From NCBI GenBank assembly GCA_030544235.1, contig CM060462.1:4639501-4703500 (forward strand): 64,000 nucleotides of DNA, given 5' to 3'. Source of the DNA: Lepturacanthus savala. Lineage: Eukaryota > Chordata > Actinopteri > Scombriformes > Trichiuridae. This document shows, one piece after another, positions 48,046 through 58,255 of the stretch (position 1 is its first letter; the number at the start of each line of letters is the position of its first letter). The position numbers were made by a program, and so were the translations under genes. The notes under the pieces were generated by a model that worked only from the letters and a program-made list of their open reading frames with translations, made no database searches and was not told the origin of the DNA.

Positions 48046-48436
48046 CTTCTTTCCATATACGGTTCAGACGTGTCTGCTGCAGGTGTCCGCACCTGGACCT
48101 GCAGGAGACAGACGGGACATTAACGTGGTTAAGCGATCAGCCATCGATCCGCTTATTAATAAATTAAAGTGTCAAAGGCGCCAATCTGCTTGGCCGGAGC
48201 TCATCCTGATTCATTTTCATTGGAGCCTGAAACATTTCAAAGCGCCTCCGCCTTCTCCCGGTGCAGCGGGACGCAGCGTCCTGTCCTCTCCGGGTCTCCG
48301 GGTCTTCCTCCAGGACTCGGTGTCGCTGAGGCCTCGCTGATCTGCGGCCGCTGCGAAACCAACAGATGGTCGCGTGTAACTTGATAAATGAGCTCGGGGC
48401 CTTTTGTCGTTCTTGTTGTTGTTCGTCAGTCCACTT

Positions 48437-48447
48437 AACACACACAC

Positions 48448-48486
<39 letters not shown>
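48437..48486 (+). repeat. (CA)n microsatellite
   Basis: About 24 CA units with one CG interruption. Confidence 0.9.
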
Positions 48487-48488
<2 letters not shown>

Positions 48489-48660
48489 GGTTCCCAATGT
48501 GGGGTCCGAGGGCCCCCTAGAGGGTCCTTGAAGGGTCTGTGGCAGTGCTTGATACCAGTGTCAATTTTCATGCCTGCTTCCAAATACTATGTTATGTCAC
48601 GCTGCTCTTGATGATGTCTAAAAGAAACTTATTCCACAATAGGATCTTTGAGATTAAATG
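48486..48660 (+). mobile_element. hAT-type MITE terminus (candidate)
   Basis: Begins cagtggttcccaatgtgggg followed by a gggccccctag palindrome, the typical left end of a non-autonomous hAT-like repeat. The right end was not found. Confidence 0.35.
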
Positions 48661-48680
48661 TTGTATACATCACGTTCTGA

Positions 48681-48755
48681 GGCAGCAGCAGCAGTGTTAG
48701 CAGCAGCAGTGTTAGCAGCAGCAGTGTTAGCAGCAGCAGTGTTAGCAGCAGCAGG
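48681..48755 (+). repeat. 15-bp tandem repeat (CAGCAGCAGTGTTAG)
   Basis: Four full near-identical units and a partial fifth. Confidence 0.93.
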
Positions 48756-48870
48756 GGCCTAATTGGCGTTTTTCGGTTTCTGGCCATGTTTGTGCGCCAG
48801 TGCTGCAAAACTATTGAAACTGTGAACCTCTAAAAGAGAGAGGGAGCTATTACGCACCAATGTTGTGTGC

Positions 48871-48942
48871 GTGAGGGAGAAAGAGGGGGGGAAGGGGGGG
48901 GGGGAGAGAGGGAGGGAGGGAGAGAGAGAGAGAGAGAGAGAG
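48871..48942 (+). repeat. G-rich polypurine tract
   Basis: Uninterrupted purines from 48871 to 48942: a G7 run (48885-48891), aa, a G11 run (48894-48904), agagagggagggaggg, then (AG)n. It lies about 1.3 kb upstream of the skor1 ATG. Confidence 0.9.
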
Positions 48943-50199
48943 GTGCCATGTGCTTCCTGTCTGCGCGTCATTCAGCTCCCTGGGCTGCAGCAGGATGGAG
49001 GTGTGTGTCCTGTCTGCTGCTGCTGCTAATACTGCTGCTGCTGCTGATGCGCTCAAATAAACAGAAATAAAGACTCCAGTATCTCACTTTCTTCTTGTCT
49101 TTGGTTTCGAGCTTCTCCGGACTCGGCGGCTGCAGTTCCATCTGTTTTATTCTTCTGATTATATATTTTTACATCGTGTACCCTGTTGGAGTGGTTCGTC
49201 TTTTTTTGTTTTAAAAGAGAAAGGTATGTATTTTTTATATTCAATTTCTGCAGAAATCTGTGTTACGTTTGTGCATCCAGTATTTTTTATTAATTTATTT
49301 GTTAGCTTTAAAGGAGCTTTATAAATGCATTCTAATTTCGCAGTCGCAGACTGTTTATTTATCAGTAGTTGTAAATGTTGGAGCAGCTGCGCGTGTAGTT
49401 TTGAGGCCTGGCCTCGCGACGCAGTGGCGAGCAGCAGAAAGTGAACGTGCAGGTGAGACACCAGCAGGCCTGCTGCTCTGCTGCTGCTGATCTGTAAAAG
49501 CTTTATTTATATATAGGCCATAAGGCTAAAGGTCTGTTATTAACAACGTGGAGACGCAGCTTGGATCTTGTGTAGTTACCAGGAAAAGCAGCTTGCTCTC
49601 TTCGGCTCTGAAAGCGCGTTTGGTTGAGCTCAGGCTGCGGTTTTTTCCTCCTTGATCCGCGCGTAAACATCTTATATGACTCTTAAGTAGTTGCTCCGTA
49701 AGTGCTGAGAGCCGATTTAGAAGATAAGAGCAGCAGCGGATCCACTTCACGCTCAGAGAAGCAAAGCGATACAGAAACGATTATTAAGATGTTTAATTGA
49801 TTTTAGTTTAGAAAATTAAAACCTTTGACAAAAGACTGTTAATATAAATATTTGGTTACCTTTTCTAATACGTAAACCTACTGAATTATTATTATTATTA
49901 TTGGTAAGTTATTACTATTTATAATCATAATAATGAAAATAATTTTGTAAATAATTTTAGCATTAATATACACTTTAAATACCACTGTTACAAGAAATAA
50001 CTGCTACAAAAATATGTTGTTATGGATAATAATAATTATAAATATTATGGTATTATTAACAATAATAGTAATTTTAATCATGTGAAAAAATAATATTTAT
50101 TTGTTTTATTTCTATATTATTTTAAAGATGTGTATATATGTATATATGTATATATGCATAGCCTACACAATGTGTTACACTGGCAGAATTCAGTCAGCT

Positions 50200-52050
50200 T
50201 CCGGTTCACTCCAGTCTGCGTGTGATTGACAGGTTGTGGGATGGAGTCGATGCCCGGACAGCTTCGAGACGCGGGACTAGACGGCAGCGCTTCGCCCGGT
50301 TTGAAGCAGGACGCGCAGAGCTTCAGCAGGCCCGGCGGCGCGCTCAAGCCCAACCAGGTGAGCGAGACGTCGCTGTACGGCGTCCCCATCGTGTGCCTGG
50401 TCATAGACGGGAAGGAGCGGCTCTGTCTGGCGCAGATCTCCAACACGCTGCTGAAGAGCTACAGCTACAACGAGATCCACAACCGGCGCGTGGCGCTGGG
50501 CATCACGTGCGTGCAGTGCACCCCCGTCCAGCTGGAGCTGCTGCGGCGCGCAGGGGCCATGCCCATCTCCTCCAGGCGCTGCGGCATGATCACCAAGCGC
50601 GAGGCCGAGAGGCTCTGCAAGTCCTTCCTGGGGGCGCACAGCCCCCCGAAGCTGCCGGAGAACTTCGCGTTCGACGTGACCCACGACTGCGCGTGGGGCA
50701 GCAGAGGCAGCTTCATCCCGGCCAGGTACAACAGCTCCAGGGCCAAGTGCATCAAGTGCTCGTTTTGCAACATGTATTTCTCGCCCAATAAGTTCATTTT
50801 CCACTCGCACCGCACGCCGGACTCCAAGTACCTGCAGCCGGACGCGGCCAACTTCAACTCGTGGAGGCGCCACCTGAAGCTGACGGAGAAAAAAAACTCC
50901 GACGAGGACATCAACCACGCGTGGGAGGACGTTAAGGCCATGTTCAACGGGGGCAGCAGAAAGAGGACTCTTCCTATGAGCGGCTCCGGGATGTCCCCGA
51001 CCATGAAGACGCAGGCCTCCTCCAGCCTGACGCAGACCTCCTCCGCCGAGATCCCGCACAAAACTTTGCGGCGCGACGAGGACCAGGGGAACGGGAACGT
51101 GAGTCTGGCGGGCGGAGCGCGGAGCTACCCGGTGATCCCGGTGCCCAGCAAGAGCTTCGGCATGCTGCAGAAAATCCCCCCGCCCCTGTTCCCCCACCAC
51201 CCCTACGGCTTCCCGGGATACGGGCTGTGTCAGAAGAAGAGCGACGGCGTCGTGCCCGACGCGAGCAAAACCAACGTCCCCGGGGTGTTCTGGCCCGGCG
51301 CGAAGGATAGCCTGTACCCCGCCTTCCCCGTCTTCTGGCCCGCGGCCGGCGGCCTCCCCATGTCGCCCTATCCGGGCTCCCCGCCCAAACCCCCGGAGCT
51401 GCCGGGGGTCCGGCAGGCGGAGCTCGACTTATCGGACCAAAGCGACCGGGGCGCGCACACACCCAAAGACGGCGGCCACCAGCAGGACCCGGCGGAGCGT
51501 TGCCCCAGCTCCCAGTCCGCCTCAAACAGGATCGACGACGACAAGTCCGGCGACGAGGCCCCGCAGAGGAAGATCAGCTACATCTCGGCCTTCAGACCCG
51601 TCGTGAAAGACGCGGAGACCATCGCCAAACTCTACGGCAACCGGGACAGCTACGGAGCGCGGCCCGGATACATGTCCCCGGACTTTGTCAGCGAAGGGTC
51701 CAGCTACAGATCGATTTCTCCGGACAGGGACAGCGTGGTGGGCGACGTCGACGACGATCCGGACGTGGACGTGGAGTCCAACCGGGGACAGGAGGACGAG
51801 GAGCTGATCCGGATCTCGCCGGGAGCGGAGGCGCACGGCTCCCCTGTGCCGGACCGGGTCTCCTGTGTCGCCGAGGAGACCCAGGAGCAGCCGGCCTCCA
51901 GCCCCGGAGACGCGTCAGCGGAGGAGTCCGCGCACACTGCAGGGTCATCAGACGAGGACAGACACACGCGTCACGGCTCCCCTCCTCTTCATCCTCTTCA
52001 TCCTCATCACGAAGTAAGATTAGATTAAATGAAACTTTAATGATCGCCGC
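50200..52050 (+). promoter_or_regulatory. CpG-rich island covering skor1 first coding exon
   Basis: Composition changes sharply from an AT-rich segment (49790-50110) to very GC- and CpG-rich DNA that ends near the exon 1 donor. This is typical of vertebrate developmental regulator genes. Confidence 0.6.
50241..52013 (+). CDS. skor1: skor1 large first coding exon
   Basis: Open frame of 591 codons from ATG at 50241 (MESMPGQLRD) to donor gtaaga at 52014, phase 0. The start was chosen because it matches the internal GGMEAL methionine of human SKOR1. The frame stays open a little upstream (TTG at 50226, no nearer ATG), so an upstream coding exon cannot be excluded. The exon is strongly GC-rich and produces long antisense and off-frame ORFs. 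Confidence 0.93.
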
Positions 52051-55000
52051 GGGGGGAGTTTAAGTGTCGCAGTAGTGGAGATATTATAAGAGGAGGCCGT
52101 AAAAATGTAATCAAGACCAATTGGCCTGAATTTATAAAATTGAAGACTTTGAATCCACTTACTTTTTAATATCAATCAGAATGTGGTAAAAATGGCGGCC
52201 TGGTGTTTGGGGGGAATAAAAAGAAGTCACCTTAATATGCAACATTTATAATCACTCTACCCTGATCTGCTTTTTGATTTATTCCTATCACATCTTTGAG
52301 GATATTTTTTTTCACCTCGTTTTTTGTGTGTTTGGATATGAACTAAATCTCCATGGTTTCACGTTTCTTTAAAGATATTAAGGCCTCAATTATGTGAAGA
52401 ACCGCAGTAAATTGGACGTAATTGCTGCGCGCTGTTAAAGCGATTGTCTGCTCCGCGTTACAGGTGTACGCGCATGAAAAGGACGAGACCTCGTCGTTTG
52501 GGTCGAAACAATCGAGCAGATCAAACGGTAATTATTCATATTTAAGCTATATTTTTATGCAGATTTCTGTTTTTTCCCTGCCGTTTTTGCTACTCATTTA
52601 TTTGTTTTAATACATATATATATTTAGGTGTTCATCACGTGTCTGAACAACAGAATCAACGCAGCTATCAGGAGCAAAAGGACAGACAAGGTTATTCATT
52701 TATTCTCTTATATATTTATGATCAGACGCATTTAAATCTGTCCATTCCACCACCTTGAAGCGTTTTCCTGCATTTTCTCGGATACTTTTTACATCACGTT
52801 ATAATAAATATATGTAATCTGCTGCATTTGTGGGATAAAACATGTATTTTAATGTTTCTGCGCAGCTGATGGAGCTTTACGCATCGACATCAGCGTGCAC
52901 GAAAGGGATCTGGAGAACATGGCTAAAGGTAAGAGAGAGGGAATCTTCAGGATAAAAAGGAGACAAAAATATATTAATTATCATTTGCAATTAGGCCTGT
53001 TTTAATCATCATTTAATTTCATTTACTAGAGCCAAGATAATTGTACTTGTACAGCAGCTAAAGGGCTGCCAGGGCTGCAGCAGCATTAATTAAAGCTGTG
53101 AGGATGATATTAATACGGGCCTTTTATTTCAAATGTAAACATCAAATTAAAAGGAAAACGCTTGTTTTTATTATTTGTTTATTAGGTTAATTTTGTGAAC
53201 ATGAACCTACATTTGCCAGGAGTCGTTCAATTATTCAAAATGAAGGATAATATTAATATGTCATTTATTTCCGCCGCAATTTAAATGCAGCTCGCGCCGC
53301 CGCTAAAGATGACGTGTCAGAATCCACAACGTTGAATTTACATTTTGTGGGCCTAAAGTGTTCCCGTCGTTGTTAACCACTTAATCACGAGATGTGGGAG
53401 TTTTGACTTATTATTGTAAGAGGAAATCGTTTAGAGGCTATTAATATTTTAACGAACACAGAGCCATAACCCCGAGGCACGCCAGCTAATTATTTTACAA
53501 CGCTTGGAAAAACCCTGGGACTCCATTATTATCGTCTCAGCCTCCAGGCAGCGCCTGGCAATTACAGCAGCGAGAGGAGCAGCAGTGAGATGGTTGTTAT
53601 CAAGGATGTAAACGCACCTGAAGTCGCTTTTCTGGCTGACATCAATCTTTATGTGCAGATATTCTAAATATATCAGAGTAAGTGGAGTTTAACAGATGTG
53701 GGTGTGGATGAAGGAGGATTTCTTTAAGGAAGGAAAACATCTCTGTGGTTTTTTTTTTGAAGAATAAAATTCATTCATTTCTATTTTTTCCCCCTAACTG
53801 CTTGTTATTCAGCAGCACTGTAGGCTCAGATGTTCATCTGAATAATGACTTTAACCCTCTGACGCTTCGTAGACAAAGAAACGCCTTGGCATACTAGTTT
53901 TATATATTTGCCAACTCTGAGCTCGTTTTTTTCAGTCAATGTCAAGTGTTTTACATCATAAGATTCAGGAGAATCTGGCCTTTTATTCTGCTGTGGTGTA
54001 AAGCTACAACGGTGCATTATATTAGTGGGAAAATACCAGATTTGTCACACAAAGAAAATAATGCTTATTTGTTGAATTACAAGGGAATTTACATGTTTTA
54101 ATATAAAATGTAAATGTGTTTTCCAGTTCCATGTGAAAACACAGATGCACATTTTCCTCAATGAGCTACAGATATTTATCGGATGTTGTTCTGTGTTTTA
54201 TTTCCTACACAATTCACTGCTGTCTTCATATTTTGTAGATATTTAATTTTTTGTCGACCATGTCCAGCTCTGCAATCGATGCAGCGCTCCGTTCCAGAGG
54301 GTGAACTCGCAGCAGATTAAAAATAATTGAACATTTTTGTGGCTTTTGGCTTTCGCAGAGGAATTACAGAAGCAGCTTGTGGAGCAAGTGGAGCTGAGGA
54401 AAAAGCTGGAGAGAGAATTTCAACATTTAAAAGGTAGAACACAAAGGTATTTCTGTAAATCACTGAAACAGTTCTGCTCCTTGTTGTTGTGATGTCCGTA
54501 GCCAGTGTGTTTTAGGACGAGAGCTTGTTTTTTGTTGTTTTTGTCCTAAGTTTATTCTCCACAATGTCAGAGTTTTCCATCTGATGTGGCCTTCGGTACT
54601 CTTCAGATAATTTTCAGGATCAAATGAAGCGTGAGCTGTCCTACAGAGAGGAAATGGTCCAGCAGCTGCAGATTGTTAGAGGTTGGTCTCTATCGCTCTC
54701 TCTCTTACAACAAGACTGTAAAGTGGATGTAGATCAATGCTCTTCAAGTTTATGGGAAAAAATTTGAGCCACAAAACAACGTTTAAGTAACATAGGCCGT
54801 ATGAGTCAATCACTACAGCCTCTCAATTAATACAGAGAAAACGAAAGGAAAAGTGACACTTGCATATTGAAATATTGGCATTTTGGTGTCCAGCCTTTTT
54901 CCTGTAAACTCCAGCAGCCATATTTGTTCTTCTGCAGTTGAGTAAATTATTAGATATCAAAAGGTGAAACTGAAACCACATTGTTTTGTTTGCAAAGGTT

Positions 55001-55661
55001 ATTTTCTCCTAAATCATGCTCTGGAAAATTGAATAGACAGCCCATTATGTTGCGCTGTATCGGTTACATGCAGTAGACAGCAACTAATGCCGCCTGTTAA
55101 AGGATTGGTTTAATGTTACAGTAGTTTAAACACTGGGTTCAAGTACACAGAGGGGTCACTCTCAATTCTATAGGGGCAAATACATGACATTATACAGTCC
55201 TCCACTTCAGGTGCTCACATTTTCTTTTCCTTTTTTTTTTATTTTTTATTCACTTTATGTTTTTTGATAGACACTTTGTGCAGCGAGTTGGACCAAGAGA
55301 GAAAGGCTCGTTATGCAATACAGCAGAAGCTAAAAGGTAATTTGGTCCAAATAGGAATAAATGTGATTTATTTCCCTACAAACGCGAATATGCAAGTGCT
55401 ACTTTTTTTTAAAATTGATTATCAGTGTGATCGATATGTAGACAAGATACAAATCATAGTCCATAGTTAGGGGGGAAATAAGAAATTTACATGTGGATTC
55501 ATCAATAAATTGGTGTGAGTGTCGGCCTTGCATGTTCTCACTGTTGGACGTGTTCCTCCCCAGAAGCTCATGACGCCCTTCATCATTTCTCCTGCAAGAT
55601 GTTGACCCCTCGCCAGTGTACCGGAGCCTGCACCTTCAAGCCACCACTGCTGCCTCCCTAG
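50241..55661 (+). CDS. skor1: SKI family transcriptional corepressor 1 (SKOR1/CORL1/LBXCOR1), 8 coding exons
   Basis: Coding exons are 50241-52013, 52464-52527, 52628-52690, 52866-52928, 54359-54433, 54607-54681, 55271-55336 and 55564-55661, together 758 residues plus TAG. SKOR1 is a nuclear, mainly neuronal corepressor of the SKI/SNO family, known as an LBX1 partner and as a modulator of TGF-beta/BMP SMAD signalling. Residues about 38-135 are the SKI/SNO/DAC domain (SLYGVPIV...GMITKREAERLCKSFLG). Residues about 140-220 are the SMAD-binding, zinc-containing domain; C170, C173, C176, H188 and H190 are candidate ligands. The middle is Pro/Gly/acid-rich with conserved islands at about 295 (SYPVIPVPSK), 349 (FWPGAKD), 444 (ISYISAFRPVVKDAE) and 508 (DVDVESN). 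Residues about 640-735 form a coiled coil. The long Ala/Gly runs of mammalian SKOR1 are absent. SKOR2 is less likely given the C-terminal sequence and the map2k5 linkage. Confidence 0.95.
52014..52463 (+). other. skor1 intron 1 (after first coding exon)
   Basis: 450-bp intron with donor gtaaga and acceptor gttacag. Nothing else seen. Confidence 0.85.
52464..52527 (+). CDS. skor1: skor1 coding exon 2
   Basis: Acceptor gttacag, donor gtaatt; 64 bp. It reads VYAHEKDETSSFGSKQSSRS and then N, starting like human VYAPERDE. Confidence 0.85.
52628..52690 (+). CDS. skor1: skor1 coding exon 3
   Basis: Acceptor tatttag; 63 bp, phases 1 to 1. It reads (G)VHHVSEQQNQRSYQEQKDRQ. The donor G|GTTATT is weak, but it is the only GT that keeps the frame to the next exon. 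Confidence 0.75.
52866..52928 (+). CDS. skor1: skor1 coding exon 4
   Basis: Acceptor tgcgcag, donor gtaaga; 63 bp. It reads (A)DGALRIDISVHERDLENMAK, matching human EDGLTLDVTGTQLVEKDIENLA in spacing and key residues. Confidence 0.88.
52929..54358 (+). other. skor1 intron
   Basis: About 1.4 kb, non-coding. Positions 53391-53620 are a balanced-composition, non-repetitive stretch that could be a conserved element. Confidence 0.8.
54359..54433 (+). CDS. skor1: skor1 coding exon 5, coiled coil
   Basis: Acceptor tttcgcag, donor gtagaa; 75 bp. It reads EELQKQLVEQVELRKKLERE and then FQHLK, nearly the same as human EELQKLLLEQMELRKKLERE. Confidence 0.95.
54607..54681 (+). CDS. skor1: skor1 coding exon 6, coiled coil
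   Basis: Acceptor cttcag, donor gttggt (weak); 75 bp. It reads DNFQDQMKRELSYREEMVQQ and then LQIVR, one difference from the human sequence as recalled. Confidence 0.95.
54682..55270 (+). other. skor1 intron
   Basis: 589 bp between coiled-coil exons 6 and 7. There is a T-rich run before the acceptor; nothing else seen. Confidence 0.85.
55271..55336 (+). CDS. skor1: skor1 coding exon 7, coiled coil
   Basis: Acceptor tttgatag, donor gtaatt; 66 bp. It reads DTLCSELDQERKARYAIQQK and then LK (human DTLCNELDQERKARYAIQQK). Confidence 0.95.
55564..55661 (+). CDS. skor1: skor1 terminal coding exon
   Basis: Acceptor ctccccag; 98 bp to TAG at 55659-55661. It reads EAHDALHHFSCKMLTPRQ and then CTGACTFKPPLLPP, the characteristic SKOR1 C-terminus. 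A (CA)n tract starts about 40 bases after the stop. Confidence 0.95.
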
Positions 55662-55701
55662 TGCCCGGCGCAGCCTCGCACCCGACCCCAGCACAGCCAA
55701 A

Positions 55702-55731
55702 AACACACACACACACACATACACACACACA
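55702..55731 (+). repeat. (CA)n microsatellite in skor1 3' UTR
   Basis: About 15 CA units with one TA interruption, starting 40 bases after the skor1 stop. Confidence 0.9.
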
Positions 55732-55979
55732 GGTCTGCCTCAAGAGCTGTTTACTTCACACCTGTAACCCAAGGATTACCACTGTACTGTATAAATACGC
55801 TCTTAAATTTTAACACTTGAGTGGATACAGGGAGAGAAAATGGAACTCGAGTTAAAGAGATTTGCTTAAAACATAACTTCATGAATGAAAGGCTCTGAAG
55901 CTGTAAAGCACAATACGATGAGTCTCTCTGAATCAAAACTCTTTATCCTGAATAGAACATAATAAGTAGAATGGTACTC

Positions 55980-56370
55980 AGAGAGCGCATACCTTCACCA
56001 AGGCCAACAGCCACACATGTAAATGTGCAGCACATCCGATCTGTGAAAACCAGCCGAGCTGAATCACCATTAGAATCAGCCAAGGAGGAACCCTTTCAAC
56101 TTTTTCTGTGCCGGCAACAGGGCAGAGTTCTGTCGACTGCTCATTCAACGTTTAACATTTGCCACTAAAACCACCCTCGTGCAAATTTCTTAAATGGGAT
56201 CGGTGCCAAAATTGAACGGGCTCATCCTTGGACAATTCTGCACCTTAACACCAATTTTTATAAAAATCGGGCAGGTATTTCTTTTACTGTAATAATCCTC
56301 TTCAAAGATAAATAGACAAACAGCAGAGAAAACAATGTCTTTGGCGAAGGTAACAAAGTCATGAGGAACG
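55980..56370 (+). repeat. Degenerate teleost dispersed repeat (LINE/SINE tail type)
   Basis: Contains ataccttcaccaaggcca at the left and tttggcgaaggtaacaaagt at the right, with aaattgaacgggctcatcct and aaaaatcgggcaggtattt between. This order is that of a common teleost RTE-like repeat as I recall it. Confidence 0.45.
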
Positions 56371-57815
56371 CCGCTAGCACACAACACTATATACATATAC
56401 AGTACATATAATATATATATAAATATATACATATATATCACGTGACGATGTGCAATGGCTTGTATAATTGTGACTTTAAGTTCAAATGTATCTCATTATT
56501 TAGCTTTTGTTGCTCGTTTGGATATTTATTTTACATATATTTATTATTTATCTGTCTGTATTTGGTTTAATTTATTGTTTAGAGTCTTTGTAACACTGTA
56601 TATATGTCGTTAAGCACTTTAAATGGGCAACAATTCTGAATTTGACCATGCTGTCGATACCAAATTCCTCGAGGCGTCATTACATTTTCAAATACAGCAC
56701 ATTATTATGAGCACTTATTCAACAGCTGTTGAAACTATACAAAAAAAAAAGATTTTCTTTCAATAAGTTGTGTGTCATAAAAACTTTGAGGTGGACATCA
56801 TTTAAAAAAAACAACATTTATAGATTTCATGTAGAGTTTAGGCTCCAGGTCTGTGTTCACCTTTTGACACAAATCGGACCCTATATTGTCCTGCGCTTCT
56901 GTAAATCACCAACACACTAAACCCAAAACTTATTCCTGTCATCTGCAGCTCTTTTTTGGTATAAAAGATGTGTAAAAGGCCATTCACGTTTCATTTTCTG
57001 TCACTTAAAGTTCTATTTGGTTTGTAATTAAAAAAAAAAAAAGAAAAAAAATACACACACACACACAGAACAGGTCCAAAAGTAACTACTCCTGGTTTCA
57101 TTTTTCCACTTCTGTATGTACCCATGTCAATATTAATAAAAACGTGAAAACCAGCAAAAATTCTCTTCTCTGTCCCTGGTGCGAGCCTGACACCTACTGG
57201 CCTCCACTCACAACACCTCCTCATGATTTTAGATCATATTTCCTCTTATTGTATTTGAGTTCAACATGATCTCTTTCATTAGGCAGCCACATCAGCGCAT
57301 GACATGTCCAGTCAACTCATAATGTTTGACGTGGAGTCAGGGGAGCAGGCTGATCTAATAGTGAAATCTAATTCTTCTGATGGGAGACTAATAGATATTG
57401 ATTACACGGCTCTCGGTCCCTGGATGCTTCATACTGAGACAGATACTCACATAATGTCACTGACACACAATGAATGTTAATTTTCTGTGAACGTAATTGC
57501 CCTCCGTGGCAAAGCCTGTTCTCTTTGAATACTAACAAGGCCTGCAGAGCCAAACAGCGCTGAGCCACTGTGGGGACGAGGGATCGGCCGCTTTGCTGTT
57601 TTTATTTAGCTGTTAAGCATCAGAACTGATTAATTCTGACATGTGGTGACAAGTAGAAAGAAATGTCTCTTTAATAAAAGTGATTTCAGCAAAACTCTAC
57701 GGCCTGAGAGCTGCCGACTACCGGCACGGCCAAGTATTTCACGCTGATTTCATCATTATGGCTTTAAAATCTAAAGTGTGACTTATGGGAATCATTAGAA
57801 AATACGATAAAGTAG

Positions 57816-58255
57816 CAGTGGATGAAGTAATCAGATACTTTACTCTGTGACAGATTGTAATTAAATACATTTACTCAATTAAGTGCAATTTTGAGTGTGC
57901 TTAAGTATTTCCAGCTAATAAATATAAATAAATATTGTACTTTACATGATTTAAGTAAATTTATTTGACACTTGATTGAGATTTTACCTAAAATTATATA
58001 TTTCAGTAATTAAACTGTTGTCTGCAGTGCCTACTCCTTTATTTTTTACATTATTTATAAATGTTCTGCACTAGTAATTTACCCAAATTATATAGATTTG
58101 TCTCCACATTGTGCATAGCATCTACTTTCATTTTTGATACTTCTGTACTTTCGAATAATTAAAGTATATTACAGTTTAAATTCAGGATTTGTACTTATGA
58201 AGTAGTATTTTTAGACTACTAGTATTTCTACTTCTACTTCTTCCACCTCTGGAAA
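57816..58255 (+). mobile_element. Degenerate MITE-like element
   Basis: It starts cagtggatgaagtaatcaga and ends with acttcttccacctctg, which is close to the inverted complement of the start. The interior resembles the abundant teleost 'tactttacttaagta' element. No coding capacity; no target duplication could be fixed. Confidence 0.55.

Larger units (their letters stand above)
35955..50240 (+). other. map2k5-skor1 intergenic region (3' UTR, repeats, skor1 upstream)
   Basis: About 14.3 kb without a recognised gene. The first part holds the map2k5 3' UTR; an ATTAAA at 36327-36332 is one possible poly(A) signal. It also holds a SINE at 41078-41427, (CTG)16 at 42941-42988, a CpG-rich block at about 44390-44720, enhancer-like stretches around 42070-42290, 44790-45190 and 46290-46660, a transposon-like segment around 47640-48050, a 15-bp tandem repeat at about 48681-48755 and a polypurine tract at 48871-48942. 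Positions 49790-50110 are very AT-rich, next to the GC-rich skor1 exon. Confidence 0.7.

Noticed and set aside
50277..51200. 307-codon antisense ORF, and other long minus-strand or off-frame ORFs through 52063
   Set aside because: They overlap the skor1 exon, whose plus-strand frame is conserved. GC-rich exons lack stop codons in other frames by composition alone, and the translations are low-complexity Arg/Ala/Gly.
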